Positions 29,541 through 38,932 of a DNA stretch of 46,811 nucleotides are shown here, one piece after another. This stretch comes from Bartonella sp. AU18XJBT (GTDB lineage Bacteria > Pseudomonadota > Alphaproteobacteria > Rhizobiales > Rhizobiaceae): contig NZ_JAQITE010000016.1 in assembly GCF_028618595.1 (NCBI RefSeq), positions 1-46,811 on the forward strand, written 5' to 3'. The notes under the pieces are model-generated. The model had not been told where the DNA came from and ran no database searches. It was given only the letters and a program-made list of their open reading frames with translations. The stretch's first letter is position 1. Each line of letters opens with the position of its first letter. The translations under genes and the position numbers were made by a program.

Positions 29541-30971
29541 ATGGTAAGTTTGTTTAGTGAAAAAACAGGTGTAACAAATGTGGTAGAATTTACTGTTTCC
29601 GAAATAGCAGGAGCTCTAAAGCGTGTTGTTGAAGAAAAGTTTGGTTATGTACGGGTGCGTGGGGAGATATCAGGTTACCGTGGTACTCATGCTTCGGGAC
29701 ATGCTTATTTTGCTTTAAAGGATGATAAGGCACGGTTGGAAGCTGTTATTTGGCGTGGAGTGATGGAAAAGCTCAAATTTCCTCCTGAAGAAGGGATGGA
29801 AGTGGTTGCTGTTGGTAAACTTACAACTTATCCAGGGTCATCGAAATATCAAATTGTCATTGAGGCTCTTGAACCAACGGGGGTTGGTGCTTTGATGACA
29901 CTTCTTGAAAATCGTAAGAAAAAGTTTGTGGAAGAAGGCTTATTTGATGAAGCAAAGAAAAAACCTTTGCCTTATATGCCTCGAATTATAGGCGTTGTCA
30001 CATCACCAACAGGTGCTGTTATTCGTGATATTATTCATCGTATATCCGACCGTTTTCCGTTACATATTTTGGTTTGGCCTGTACGTGTTCAGGGGGAAAC
30101 AAGTGGGAGAGAGGTAGCTGTTGCTGTTGAAGGTTTTAATGCTCTTGCTCCAGGAGGACTTATTCCAAAACCTGATCTTATTATTGTTGCACGGGGAGGG
30201 GGAAGTTTAGAAGATTTGTGGGGGTTTAATGACGAAGCTGTTGTTCGTGCTGTTTATGCCTCTGCTCTTCCCGTTATTTCTGCTGTTGGGCATGAAACGG
30301 ACTGGACTTTAATTGATTATGTCGCTGATTGGCGTGCTCCAACTCCTACAGGAGCTGCAGAAAAGGCTGTTCCTGTTAAGCTTGATCTTGAAGTGTGTGT
30401 TGCGTCTCTTGGGGCACGTTTGCGCAAGGGACTTGTACGTTCTTTTGATTTTCATCAACAAAAGTTGCGTGCAGTCAGACGTGGTCTTCCCACTGTCGAC
30501 CAACTTTTCGCTCTACCACGGCGTGGTTTTGATGAAATTTCAAATCGATTACAGCGTGCTCTTTGTGTAAGCTACGATAAAAAACGTTTTTCTTTTCATA
30601 CTCTTCGTTTACGTCTTTCGTTACGTTTGTTAAATAATGAAAAAGCACACCGCAATACAAAAGAATATACGGCGCGCCTTCATCGTGCTTTTGTGCGTAG
30701 TGTGGAAAAAAAACGTGCCCGAATGGAGCTTGCATTTAGGCTTTTAAAAAGCACTTCTTATCAAAATATTTTAGAGCGTGGTTTTGTTTTGGCTTTGGGG
30801 CAAGGTCATAAGCCCATTAAACGGTTGGTTCAGTTTCCTGAAACAGGACAAATAAATTTACGCTTTTTTGATGGTGATATTAGTATTGCAACACAAGAGC
30901 CTATTTTGTCTAAACGGTCAAAACACAAGCAGATAAAGTCGCCAAGTGATGATCAAGGAACTCTCTTTTAA
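29541..30971 (+). CDS. xseA: Exodeoxyribonuclease VII large subunit
   Basis: XseA with XseB degrades single-stranded DNA into acid-soluble oligonucleotides in repair. The 476-residue protein has the N-terminal OB-fold (about 15-112, [20 protein letters not shown]), the catalytic domain with [12 protein letters not shown] (152-163), [15 protein letters not shown] (213-227) and [11 protein letters not shown], and a long helical C-terminus. It is intact, unlike the three truncated copies upstream. The ATG at 29541 has only a poor ribosome site (AGAATTGAAAA). tag overlaps its 3' end by 26 bp. xseB is not in the window. Confidence 0.96.
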   Translation: MVSLFSEKTGVTNVVEFTVSEIAGALKRVVEEKFGYVRVRGEISGYRGTHASGHAYFALKDDKARLEAVIWRGVMEKLKFPPEEGMEVVAVGKLTTYPGSSKYQIVIEALEPTGVGALMTLLENRKKKFVEEGLFDEAKKKPLPYMPRIIGVVTSPTGAVIRDIIHRISDRFPLHILVWPVRVQGETSGREVAVAVEGFNALAPGGLIPKPDLIIVARGGGSLEDLWGFNDEAVVRAVYASALPVISAVGHETDWTLIDYVADWRAPTPTGAAEKAVPVKLDLEVCVASLGARLRKGLVRSFDFHQQKLRAVRRGLPTVDQLFALPRRGFDEISNRLQRALCVSYDKKRFSFHTLRLRLSLRLLNNEKAHRNTKEYTARLHRAFVRSVEKKRARMELAFRLLKSTSYQNILERGFVLALGQGHKPIKRLVQFPETGQINLRFFDGDISIATQEPILSKRSKHKQIKSPSDDQGTLF

Positions 30972-31575
30972 TACGGTTAATGCCATGTTTGCGGAAGGTC
31001 TTCTTAAGGGAGTGGATGGAAAAGTTCGTTGCGCATGGGCTGGAACGGATCCACTTTATTGTGCTTATCATGATAACGAATGGGGAAAACCTGTTTTTAA
31101 GGATATCTGTTTGTTTGAAAAAATTTGTCTTGAAGGTTTCCAAGCAGGGCTTTCTTGGTTTACAATTTTAAAAAAACGCTCTTTTTTTCGCATTGCATTT
31201 GATCACTTTGACTTTGAAAAGATTGCTCATTATGATGAGCCAAAGGTGAAAATGTTAATGCAGAATAAAAACATTGTTCGTCATCAAGGAAAAATTCAAT
31301 CGGTACTTAATAATGCATTGAGAGTACAGGAAATTATAACAGAGTGGGGGAGCTTGTCCCGCTATTTTTGGTCTTTTCAGCCACCACAATCAGAGCGTTA
31401 TGAAAAGATAGATTTTCAAACATTGTTGGCTCATCCCATAACTCCTGCTTCCCTTCGTCTTTCTCAAGACTTGAAGAAACGAGGCTGGACATTCGTTGGC
31501 CCTACGATTTGTTATGCTTTTATGCAGTCCGTAGGGATTGTTAATGACCATCTTGAAGGATGTTTTTGTCGATAA
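30946..31575 (+). CDS. tag: DNA-3-methyladenine glycosylase I
   Basis: Tag removes 3-methyladenine from alkylated DNA, starting base-excision repair. The zinc ligands of the family are all spaced as in the E. coli enzyme: C29 and H42 (13 apart), H202 and C206 (4 apart). The recognition segment [11 protein letters not shown] (61-71) includes Glu63. The length of 209 residues includes a ~25-residue N-terminal extension. The start is GTG 30946 or, one codon later, ATG 30949. It overlaps xseA by 23-26 bp, so two DNA-repair genes are coupled. Confidence 0.95.
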   Translation: MMIKELSFNTVNAMFAEGLLKGVDGKVRCAWAGTDPLYCAYHDNEWGKPVFKDICLFEKICLEGFQAGLSWFTILKKRSFFRIAFDHFDFEKIAHYDEPKVKMLMQNKNIVRHQGKIQSVLNNALRVQEIITEWGSLSRYFWSFQPPQSERYEKIDFQTLLAHPITPASLRLSQDLKKRGWTFVGPTICYAFMQSVGIVNDHLEGCFCR

Positions 31576-31833
31576 ATTAGCCAACGTTCTTTTGTAAGGG
31601 TAATGATCAATAAGATAATAATTGAACTATTTAATAAATGTATAGATTATACAACTCCACTGTATAAGATAATTGAAATATACAAACTATACAATATTAA
31701 TGAATTAATGATTTTCTACTGTTGTTGGCATTAAAAACAATAAAGGTGTAATTTTGAGAATGAAAAACAGGTGCAAAAAGGAGTGATATCTTCACTGTTA
31801 TGTATCTGAAGTTAGATAATAGTGATGCCTTGT

Positions 31834-31975
31834 ATATTTTAAAGAAACATTTAGTACACCCAAGCCCATTTCGCGACGCAACTCGTGAATGGTATGATAG
31901 TAAATCCATTGTGCACTCCATTTTGATGCTTATGAAGGAGAAAATCGGCACTATCATACACTTTACTAGCTCCCA
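31834..31975. repeat. Dispersed inverted-repeat element, copy 2
   Basis: GTATGATAGT (31892-31901) and ACTATCATAC (31950-31959) form a perfect 10-bp inverted repeat 48 bp apart. The surrounding sequence resembles the element at 3124-3290: TTAAAGAAACATTT, CTCGTGAATGGTA and the end GGCACTATCATAC. A shared origin is inferred by eye. Confidence 0.4.
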
Positions 31976-32568
31976 CTGTTGTGCAAAAGTTTTTGGCATT
32001 TGTAATGGTTCAGAAGAGGTGTTTTTATTTCTGTTAATGACATGACTGTTATAACTAATGAATGTTCTATTTCTATTTATTGACGAATGCAAAGTGGTTT
32101 TTAGATGGGGTGCTGTTGTTGCATTGTTTTACTTCGCCTGTATGACTGTTGGTTTATTTGTATGTAGGTCGATTGCCCAATATTTACCTAGGCAATATAA
32201 AATGAAATGCAGCGACGAAAGATTGAAATTATGAAATTAAATGACTTAAGCTGCTTGTGTTGCGTTTTATTATCTGATAGTTTTCTTTCTATTAGAGAGT
32301 GATCTTGCCGCGTGTGCGCTCCAATTTTTGGGAAGATGATTAAGCTCAGGCAGGCTTGTATCCACTACATTGCTTAGTTGAATATCTGTATGTTTCTGCT
32401 GGGAGCAAGAGTTTTATTGCAGTATGTTGTTTTCTACTCTATTTTTATAGTGGTAAAGCAATTGCACACTAAAGTTTAGAAGGGTTTATATTCGTTATGT
32501 CTTTGGGGGGTGTCTAATGAATTTTGTTTCTATCAATGGAGAAGTGCATTTTAGTGTGTATTCTTTTA

Positions 32569-32604
32569 TTGCAAGCTTTATCTCTCAAAAGATAAAGCTT
32601 GCAA
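32569..32604. other. Perfect 15-bp inverted repeat (strong hairpin)
   Basis: TTGCAAGCTTTATCT and AGATAAAGCTTGCAA flank a 6-base loop CTCAAA, with no mismatch. There is no T run directly after it on the plus strand; on the minus strand it is followed by AATAAAAGAAT. It may be a terminator, an RNA element or the relic of a transposon end. No gene ends within 600 bp on either strand. Confidence 0.6.
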
Positions 32605-33203
32605 GGGGTAATTCTTCTCACTGTTCCTTTACTTTTATTAACGTGTTTGGTTTTGTTGGTAAAAACGTAAAACTTTTGACACTTGGTTTTCAAAAGATTA
32701 AGCAGATTTTTGTGGGGGTAGAGTTTTAGAAAAGATCTTTTCTTATGCCTTTCTGCTGTTTTAGTGCAGTTTTGATCATGTAGTAAAGATGTGCCGCATC
32801 TTGAAATTGAGTGTTTGAGGAGAATGACAATTTTTGAAGTTTGCGTATTTTATTTTAAATACCGCCTAAAGCAATAGAGTGGTGAATTCATAAATTTTTG
32901 CGCAATGATTTTTTTTAAAAGCTTACCATTTTGGAGGCTAAAAGGCTTATCCTTTTGATGATTAATGGGGCTGGTATACGGCGTTATCGTATGCAAAGAA
33001 AGGTTATGAAAGAATGTGATACTGGTTAGCAAAACATATATTGCATGTTCGCTATGGTTTGATTGAGATGTAGTCAGTGAATTTATAAAGTAGATGACTC
33101 TGTATAGGCGATTAGAATGTATTTGTTCAATGTGTATAATTATAAATTTGCCATGTTATTTCAGCGTCATTAATTAATAAAAAATAAATAAAGGGAAACG
33201 TTT

Positions 33204-34829
33204 ATGAACTTGAAGAAAATAATATTGAAAAGTAGCAGCTCTATTGTTGCTGCTCTTATGGCACTGGGAGTAGTTGTACAACAGGTTTCAGCAAAAACAC
33301 CAGCTGATACCCTTGTGATGGCTTGGAATCTGGATGCAATCAGTACGTTTGATCCTGCCCAAAGCAATGATGTTTATGCAAGTGAAATTATTGGAAATGT
33401 TTGTGATAATTTGGTCAGTACTGCGACAGATGATCCAACGAAAATAGTTCCGTCTTTAGCAACGCATTGGGATGTTTCAGGTGATGATCACAGTACGGTG
33501 ATTACCTTCCATTTGCGTGATGGTTTAAAGTTTAATGATGGCAGATCAGCCAATGCCAATGATCTTGTTTGGGGTATGAAGCGGATTGTCAAATTGAAGA
33601 TGAGTAATGCAGCAATTTTTAATGAATATGGAATTACAGAACAAAATGTTGATGATGCTTTGCAAGCTGTTGATGAGAAAACGGTAGTGATGAAATTTGA
33701 TAAGCCTTATCCAGCACAGCTCATTCTTAATAATATTGTTGCGAGTCGTGCAACAGCTTTGCTTGATCGTAAGACGATTATGAAACACGAAAAAAATGGT
33801 GATTTGGGAAATCAGTATTTGAAAACTCATGCTGCTTGTATTGGTCCTTATCAGTTAAAACGTTGGCGCCCTGGAGAAGCGATTTTGTTGCGTGCAAGCT
33901 CTCACTATTGGGGACAAGCACCTAAACTAAAGCAGACTTTAATTCGCCATGTTGCGGAGCCCGGAACACAGCGCTTGTTATTGCAAAAACATGATATTGA
34001 TGTTGCTCGTAATTTGACACCTGAAGATCTTGCAGATCTGCAAAAAACAACAGATGTTAAAGTTGAAAAAGTGTTGGTGCCAACCATGATGTATTGGGGA
34101 TTCAATACGACGAATCCCATTTTTGCTAAGGAAAAAGTGCGCTTGGCGATGCGTTATCTTATAGATTATGAAGGTCTTGGCGAGAAACTTCTCAAAGGGA
34201 TTGGTATTCTACGGGCAAGTTTTATTCCTCTTGGCAATTTTGGGGCTTTAGATGAAAAAGAAGGACAACCCTTTAAACTTGATATTCAAAAAGCCAAGCA
34301 ACTTTTAGCAGAGGCAGGTTATCCGAACGGATTTGAGGCAAATTTTCTCGTGTCAAACACTCCTTATGCTTTATTACTTGCTCAGTCACTTCAAGATAGT
34401 GCTGCGCAGGCGGGTGTGCGTCTTAAAATTGAACGATTGGCAGGTACACAGTTGTTTTCAAAAGTGAATGCACGGGCTTTTGATACGGCTTTTGTCGGAT
34501 GGAATAATGATTCTGCGGATCCTCATACAATGGCTTCACGTCTTGTTTATAATCCAGATAATCGGTTTGAGGCTAGAAACACTGCCTATCCTAGTTGGAA
34601 GCATGGGTATTTTGATGCCAAGATGAATCAAAAAGTTGAAGAAGCGCTGTTTCAAAAAGATCCGCAAAAACGGTCGCAAATATATGCTGATTTACAACGT
34701 GAATTGATGCAAAAAGGGCCTTATGCATTTATCTTTCAACAATATAGCGTTGTCGCGATGACCCCTGATGTCAAAAAATGGGTTTGGAATAGTGCACCGC
34801 GTATTTTTTATAGTGCAATTGAAAAATAG
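33204..34829 (+). CDS. dppA: Family-5 periplasmic binding protein, paralog 4
   Basis: A 541-residue SBP_bac_5 receptor. It is most like paralog 1: they share NLDAISTFDPAQ, VSTATDDP, SGDDHSTVITFHLRDG, NGFEANFLVSNTPY and the RLKIERLAGTQLFS segment, and lack the two-residue insertion of paralogs 2 and 3. The signal peptide covers about 1-30 (...QQVSA). ATG 33204 follows an AAGGGAAACG ribosome site. The upstream region is not xseA-derived, so its expression signals differ from those of paralogs 1-3. It may be the donor or the product of the exchange that made paralog 1. Confidence 0.92.
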   Translation: MNLKKIILKSSSSIVAALMALGVVVQQVSAKTPADTLVMAWNLDAISTFDPAQSNDVYASEIIGNVCDNLVSTATDDPTKIVPSLATHWDVSGDDHSTVITFHLRDGLKFNDGRSANANDLVWGMKRIVKLKMSNAAIFNEYGITEQNVDDALQAVDEKTVVMKFDKPYPAQLILNNIVASRATALLDRKTIMKHEKNGDLGNQYLKTHAACIGPYQLKRWRPGEAILLRASSHYWGQAPKLKQTLIRHVAEPGTQRLLLQKHDIDVARNLTPEDLADLQKTTDVKVEKVLVPTMMYWGFNTTNPIFAKEKVRLAMRYLIDYEGLGEKLLKGIGILRASFIPLGNFGALDEKEGQPFKLDIQKAKQLLAEAGYPNGFEANFLVSNTPYALLLAQSLQDSAAQAGVRLKIERLAGTQLFSKVNARAFDTAFVGWNNDSADPHTMASRLVYNPDNRFEARNTAYPSWKHGYFDAKMNQKVEEALFQKDPQKRSQIYADLQRELMQKGPYAFIFQQYSVVAMTPDVKKWVWNSAPRIFYSAIEK

Positions 34830-35197
34830 TGTGTCTTTTTAGCGTTATCAAAGCTAAAAAGAGCTTTAATCATAATTGCATGATGAAAATATTCTCCCAC
34901 ATAAAAACTCTTCAGTTTTTTAAAGGATGAAATTGTGAGGGATATTTGTGCAGTATATGGTTGAGATTGTTTATTAAGAGGGATGGATATAGAAAGTTGT
35001 ATTAGGGAGGATCTTTGTTTATGACTACAGATTCTCTGCATCCCGAATATAGATTGAGGTATGAGAGAATTATTTTATAGATGCTTAGCTTGATTAAATG
35101 AAGTTGATGTTTGGTATTATGCTGTTTAAAAGATGAAAGAGCAAAATTCTAACCGCTATGTGTGAAAAGGTAGAAGAATACAAATGGAAGAGATAAA
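34830..35197. other. Intergenic region between dppA paralogs 4 and 5
   Basis: About 370 bp without a gene. CTTTTTAGC and GCTAAAAAG (34835-34861) form a 9-bp hairpin just after the paralog 4 stop and may end its transcript. The rest should include the promoter of paralog 5, which lacks the TATACAAT leader of paralogs 1-3. Confidence 0.5.
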
Positions 35198-36814
35198 ATG
35201 GGAAAACAAAGAATATTGAAAAAATTTTCTATTTTATTAAGCTCAATCGCTTTTTTAAATGGGGCTATAACATCGGCATTCAGTGCCTCATCTAAAGATA
35301 TATTGGTAATGGCATGGAATATTGATTCAATTAGTAGTTTTGATCCAGCGCAAACTGTTGAGGTTGTGACGAGTGAGTTATTGACGAATATTTGCAGCGC
35401 GTTAGTGCAATATGATGAGCATGATCCTACAAAAATTCGCCCTGCTATGGCAAAATCCTGGGACGTTTTAGATAATGGCAAAAGAATAGTTTTTCATCTT
35501 CGTGATGATTTAAAGTTTAATGATGGAAGGACGGCTACGGCGCAAGATCTGGTATGGTCGATGCGACGGATTATTAAATTAGGATTAAGCTATGCTCAAT
35601 CTTTAATGGATTATGGGTTTACCAAAAACAATGTTGAAACAAATATTCAGGCTCTTGATGATAAGACTTTACAATTAAAATTAGATAAACCCTATCCTAT
35701 TCAGCTCATCTTGACTGTTATTGGACAATCTTATGCTTCTGCTTTGCTTGATCGGAAAACAATTGAAGAACAGATCATTAACGGTGATATGGGGAACAAA
35801 TATTTAGCAACACATTCAGCTTGTGTTGGACCTTATAAATTGTTGAGCTGGTCTCCAGGAGATAAAGTTGTGTTAGAGGCGACACAGCATTATTGGGGCG
35901 ATGTGCCTAAAATTAAGCAGATTGTTGTGCAACATGTAGCGGATTCATCAAGTCAGAGACTTCTTTTGGAAAAAGGTGATGTGGATATAGTGCGTGATCT
36001 TTCTTCAGAGGATATTTTAGATCTTGAAAAAAAAGGAGGCCTAGTCAAAATTAGTCGTGTTTTGCGTCCCCAGATTATTTACCTATCATTAAATAATAAG
36101 AATGCAATTTTTGCGAATGAAAAGGTCAGATTGGCACTTCGTTATTTGGTTGATTATGAAGGTCTTGGAAAAACTGTTTTGAAGGGGATTGCTATTCCGC
36201 GGGCAACTTATATGTCCTTGGGTGTTCCTGGTGCTTTGGATGAAAAAGAAGGGCTGCCTTTTAAGTTGGATTTGAAAAAAGCAAAACAGTTGATTACTGA
36301 GGCTGGTTATCCGAACGGTTTTAAAGCTAATCTTTTAGTTGGAAGCCTTAGTTATATGTCGTCTGTTGCACAGTCTATTCAAGCCAATGCACGTAAAATT
36401 GGTGTTGAGCTGACAATTGAAAAAATGGCACAAAATCAATTGTTGAGCCGTGTACGTGGTGGAAATTACGATACTGCTATTATGGGGTGGGGGAGTGCCG
36501 ATCCTGATGGACATCCTGCCTCATTAAATCACGTGTTTAATCCTGATCCAACATTTACAAAAAAGCACAATATGTATTTGGCTTGGCGCGCTGGGTATTA
36601 TGATGAAAATATTAATAACATGGTGATGGATGCTTTGTTTGAGAAAGACCCCAATAAGCGTATCATGCAATATCGTACTTTACAGCATTATGTGCTAGAG
36701 CATGGTCCTATGGTTTATTTATTTCAGACATATTATACCGTTGGTATGGGACCTGATGTCAAAAAATGGATTTGGAACAGTTATAGACTTTATTACAATG
36801 AAGCAGAAAAATAA
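35198..36814 (+). CDS. dppA: Family-5 periplasmic binding protein, paralog 5 (operon-proximal)
   Basis: A 538-residue SBP_bac_5 receptor and the most divergent of the five. It begins MGKQRILKKFSILLSSIAFL, with cleavage after about residue 30 (SAFSA). It keeps the family frame (NIDSISSFDPAQ, VFHLRDDLKFNDGR, ACVGPYKLLSW, LRYLVDYEGLGK) but differs from the other four throughout, for example GWGSADPDGHPASLNHVF in place of GWNNDSADPHTMASRLVY. It lies 112 bp upstream of dppB on the same strand, the usual position of the cognate receptor, so I regard it as the ancestral partner of DppBCDF. An intercistronic hairpin separates it from dppB. Confidence 0.93.
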   Translation: MGKQRILKKFSILLSSIAFLNGAITSAFSASSKDILVMAWNIDSISSFDPAQTVEVVTSELLTNICSALVQYDEHDPTKIRPAMAKSWDVLDNGKRIVFHLRDDLKFNDGRTATAQDLVWSMRRIIKLGLSYAQSLMDYGFTKNNVETNIQALDDKTLQLKLDKPYPIQLILTVIGQSYASALLDRKTIEEQIINGDMGNKYLATHSACVGPYKLLSWSPGDKVVLEATQHYWGDVPKIKQIVVQHVADSSSQRLLLEKGDVDIVRDLSSEDILDLEKKGGLVKISRVLRPQIIYLSLNNKNAIFANEKVRLALRYLVDYEGLGKTVLKGIAIPRATYMSLGVPGALDEKEGLPFKLDLKKAKQLITEAGYPNGFKANLLVGSLSYMSSVAQSIQANARKIGVELTIEKMAQNQLLSRVRGGNYDTAIMGWGSADPDGHPASLNHVFNPDPTFTKKHNMYLAWRAGYYDENINNMVMDALFEKDPNKRIMQYRTLQHYVLEHGPMVYLFQTYYTVGMGPDVKKWIWNSYRLYYNEAEK

Positions 36815-36818
36815 AAAG

Positions 36819-36853
36819 AAGCATGTTATAGAGAAGGATTGTAGAACATGCTT
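36819..36853 (+). other. Intercistronic hairpin dppA5-dppB
   Basis: AAGCATGTT and AACATGCTT pair perfectly over 9 bp with a 17-base loop, 4 bp after the binding-protein stop codon. Such a stem commonly stabilises the upstream message or partly terminates it, giving more receptor than permease. This is an inference from position; there is no strong T run. Confidence 0.5.
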
Positions 36854-36926
36854 AATAAGAGGTTGTTTCGTTATATAAAAAAAGGTATTTGCTTTATGTT
36901 TTGTCGCTACAGAGGGGATTTTTATA

Positions 36927-38000
36927 ATGGTTTTGCCACTTTCAGAGACTGAAAGAGCTGTATCAGAAAAGCAGAAAAGATTATTTTTATGGGATTTTTT
37001 ATGCAAAGGATTGAAACTTCTTATTTCAGTTTTTATCACATTGCTTGGGTTGGTGACGATCACTTTTTTTCTTGGTCATCTTCTTCCTCTAGATCCAGTT
37101 CTGTCTATTCTTGGTGATAATATCAGTCAGGAAGCTTATGATGCAATGTATTATAAGCTTGGTCTTGATAAGCCGTTGATTGTTCAATATTGGAGGTATC
37201 TTCATAATGTATTTTTGTTTGACTTTGGAGATGCTTTAACTTCTGGGCGTCCTGTTCTAGCTGATATTATGCGTGTATTTCCTGCAACATTAGAGCTTGC
37301 AACCGTTGCTATTGTTATTGGCACAAGTCTTGGAATTCCATTTGGTGTTTTTGCAGCAATGTATCGCGATTCATTTATTGATTATATTGTTCGTGTTTTT
37401 ACACTTGTAAGTTATTCTACTCCAACGTTTTGGCTCGGTTTAATGGCTTTGTTAATATTTTACGCCAAGCTTGGCTGGGTTGGTGGTCCAGGACGTATTG
37501 ATTTTCTTTATGAATATTCTTTCGAACCAAAAACAGGATTTTTCCTTTGGGATACTGCAAGCCAAGGACAATGGGAGGCTTTTGGTAATGTTTTTAGTCA
37601 CATTATTATGCCTGCTTTGATCTTAGCTTTCGGTGCTATGGCTTATATTAGCCGTATGACTCGTGGGTTTATGATTGAGCAGCTTAATCAGGAATATATC
37701 ATTACTGCACGTGTAAAGGGGTTATCGTGGGCGCGAACGGTATGGGGACATGCCTTTAAGAATGCTGCTGTTCAGGTTATTACCGTTGTTGCGCTTTCTT
37801 ATGCTTTTTTATTAGAAGGGGCTGTTTTAACGGAGACAGTTTTTGCTTGGCCTGGTTTTGGACATTACTTGACAAATGCTCTTTTAGCCGGGGATATGAA
37901 TGCAGTTGTAGGATGTACTTTACTTGTAGGATTTATCTTTGTCGCCATTAATTTATTTTCTGATTTGCTTTATCGCATTTTTGATCCAAGGACACGTTGA
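36927..38000 (+). CDS. dppB: Peptide ABC transporter permease DppB-type
   Basis: Inner-membrane permease subunit of a DppBCDF-type importer. It has 357 residues, an N-terminal cytoplasmic stretch of about 30 residues and then the first helix (LLISVFITLLGLVTITFFLGHLLPLDP). The binding-protein-dependent transport domain occupies about 120-345, with the EAA-type loop EYIITARVKGLSWARTVWGHAFKNA, which docks to the ATPases. ATG 36927 follows AGAGGGGAT. Its stop overlaps the possible TTG start of dppC, so the genes are coupled. Ligand class (di/oligopeptide, possibly haem) is inferred from the family. Confidence 0.95.
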   Translation: MVLPLSETERAVSEKQKRLFLWDFLCKGLKLLISVFITLLGLVTITFFLGHLLPLDPVLSILGDNISQEAYDAMYYKLGLDKPLIVQYWRYLHNVFLFDFGDALTSGRPVLADIMRVFPATLELATVAIVIGTSLGIPFGVFAAMYRDSFIDYIVRVFTLVSYSTPTFWLGLMALLIFYAKLGWVGGPGRIDFLYEYSFEPKTGFFLWDTASQGQWEAFGNVFSHIIMPALILAFGAMAYISRMTRGFMIEQLNQEYIITARVKGLSWARTVWGHAFKNAAVQVITVVALSYAFLLEGAVLTETVFAWPGFGHYLTNALLAGDMNAVVGCTLLVGFIFVAINLFSDLLYRIFDPRTR

Positions 38001-38002
38001 AT

Positions 38003-38932
38003 ATGACAGTAAGTAATCATCATAAATCGCAATCATCATCTTCTTTGGGTAGTTGGTTAAACGATCCTGTTCCAAACTCCATAATTCAAGCGAACATACA
38101 AAGAATTTATCACGCACTAGTTAAGTTTTTTCATAACTTTTCGGCTGTATTTGGTCTGCTTATTATTTGTATTATTATCATATGTGCATTTTTTGCTCCT
38201 TGGATTGCTACGCATGATTTTCTTAGCAATGATCTAGGGCATCGGTTGCAGCCACCCTCTATGGCGCATTATTTTGGAACAGATGAATTAGGACGTGACA
38301 TTTTTAGTCGCCTTGTTTTTGGTTCCCGTATTACTCTTTATGTTGTTTTTCTTACAACCATTATTGTAGGTCCAATAGGGCTTATTGTTGGAACTGTATC
38401 TGGTTATATGGGCGGATGGGTTGATACTGTTCTCATGCGCATTGTCGATATTTTTCTTGCTTTTCCAGGTTTGATTTTAGCTCTTGCATTTTCAGCTGCA
38501 TTGGGACCCGGGATTGAAAATGCTTCTATTGCAATTTCAATTGCAGCATGGCCCCCAATTGCACGTTTAGCACGTGCTGAGACTTTGACAATACGTTCTT
38601 CTGATTATGTTTCTGTCGTTCGCTTGCAAGGGGCTTCTGCTTGGAGAATAATTTTGTTTCACGTTGCGCCCATGTGTATTCCTTCAGTGATTGTAAGATT
38701 AACTTTAGATATGTCTGGAATTATTTTAACGGCTGCTGGACTTGGTTTTTTAGGGTTGGGAGCTCAACTTCCAAGTCCTGAATGGGGTGCCATGCTTTCT
38801 TCAGGGCGGGAATTTATGATGACAAATTGGTGGTTGGCGGCAATACCAGGCTGTGCAATATTATTTGCAAGTCTTGCTTTCAACCTTTTAGGTGATGGTC
38901 TTCGTGATGTATTGGATCCACGCAATGGATAA
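38003..38932 (+). CDS. dppC: Peptide ABC transporter permease DppC-type
   Basis: The second permease subunit, 309 residues from ATG 38003; a TTG two codons earlier is possible. The N-terminal helix (FGLLIICIIIICAFFAPWIA) and the OppC-type HYFGTDELGRDIFSRL motif are family hallmarks. The transport domain follows with the EAA loop SDYVSVVRLQGASAWRIILFHVAPM and ends NLLGDGLRDVLDPRNG. Three bases separate it from the dppB stop, and its end overlaps dppD by 8 bp. It pairs with DppB to form the channel. Confidence 0.95.
   Translation: MTVSNHHKSQSSSSLGSWLNDPVPNSIIQANIQRIYHALVKFFHNFSAVFGLLIICIIIICAFFAPWIATHDFLSNDLGHRLQPPSMAHYFGTDELGRDIFSRLVFGSRITLYVVFLTTIIVGPIGLIVGTVSGYMGGWVDTVLMRIVDIFLAFPGLILALAFSAALGPGIENASIAISIAAWPPIARLARAETLTIRSSDYVSVVRLQGASAWRIILFHVAPMCIPSVIVRLTLDMSGIILTAAGLGFLGLGAQLPSPEWGAMLSSGREFMMTNWWLAAIPGCAILFASLAFNLLGDGLRDVLDPRNG

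Larger units (their letters stand above)
31576..33203. other. Gene-poor 1.6-kb region between tag and dppA paralog 4
   Basis: Several short frames exist here on both strands (for example 31697-32092 minus, 31800-32045 plus, 32517-32729 plus), but none has a good ribosome site or recognisable product. The stretch holds the second copy of the dispersed inverted-repeat element (about 31834-31975) and a perfect 15-bp hairpin (32569-32604). No xseA remnant is seen upstream of paralog 4, unlike paralogs 1-3. Confidence 0.55.

Noticed and set aside
31697..32092. 131-codon minus-strand frame
   Set aside because: It overlaps the dispersed repeat element, has no ribosome site, and reads as low-information AT-rich sequence.
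32517..32729. 70-codon plus-strand frame
   Set aside because: It is interrupted in meaning by the perfect 15-bp hairpin inside it; no family and only a weak start signal.
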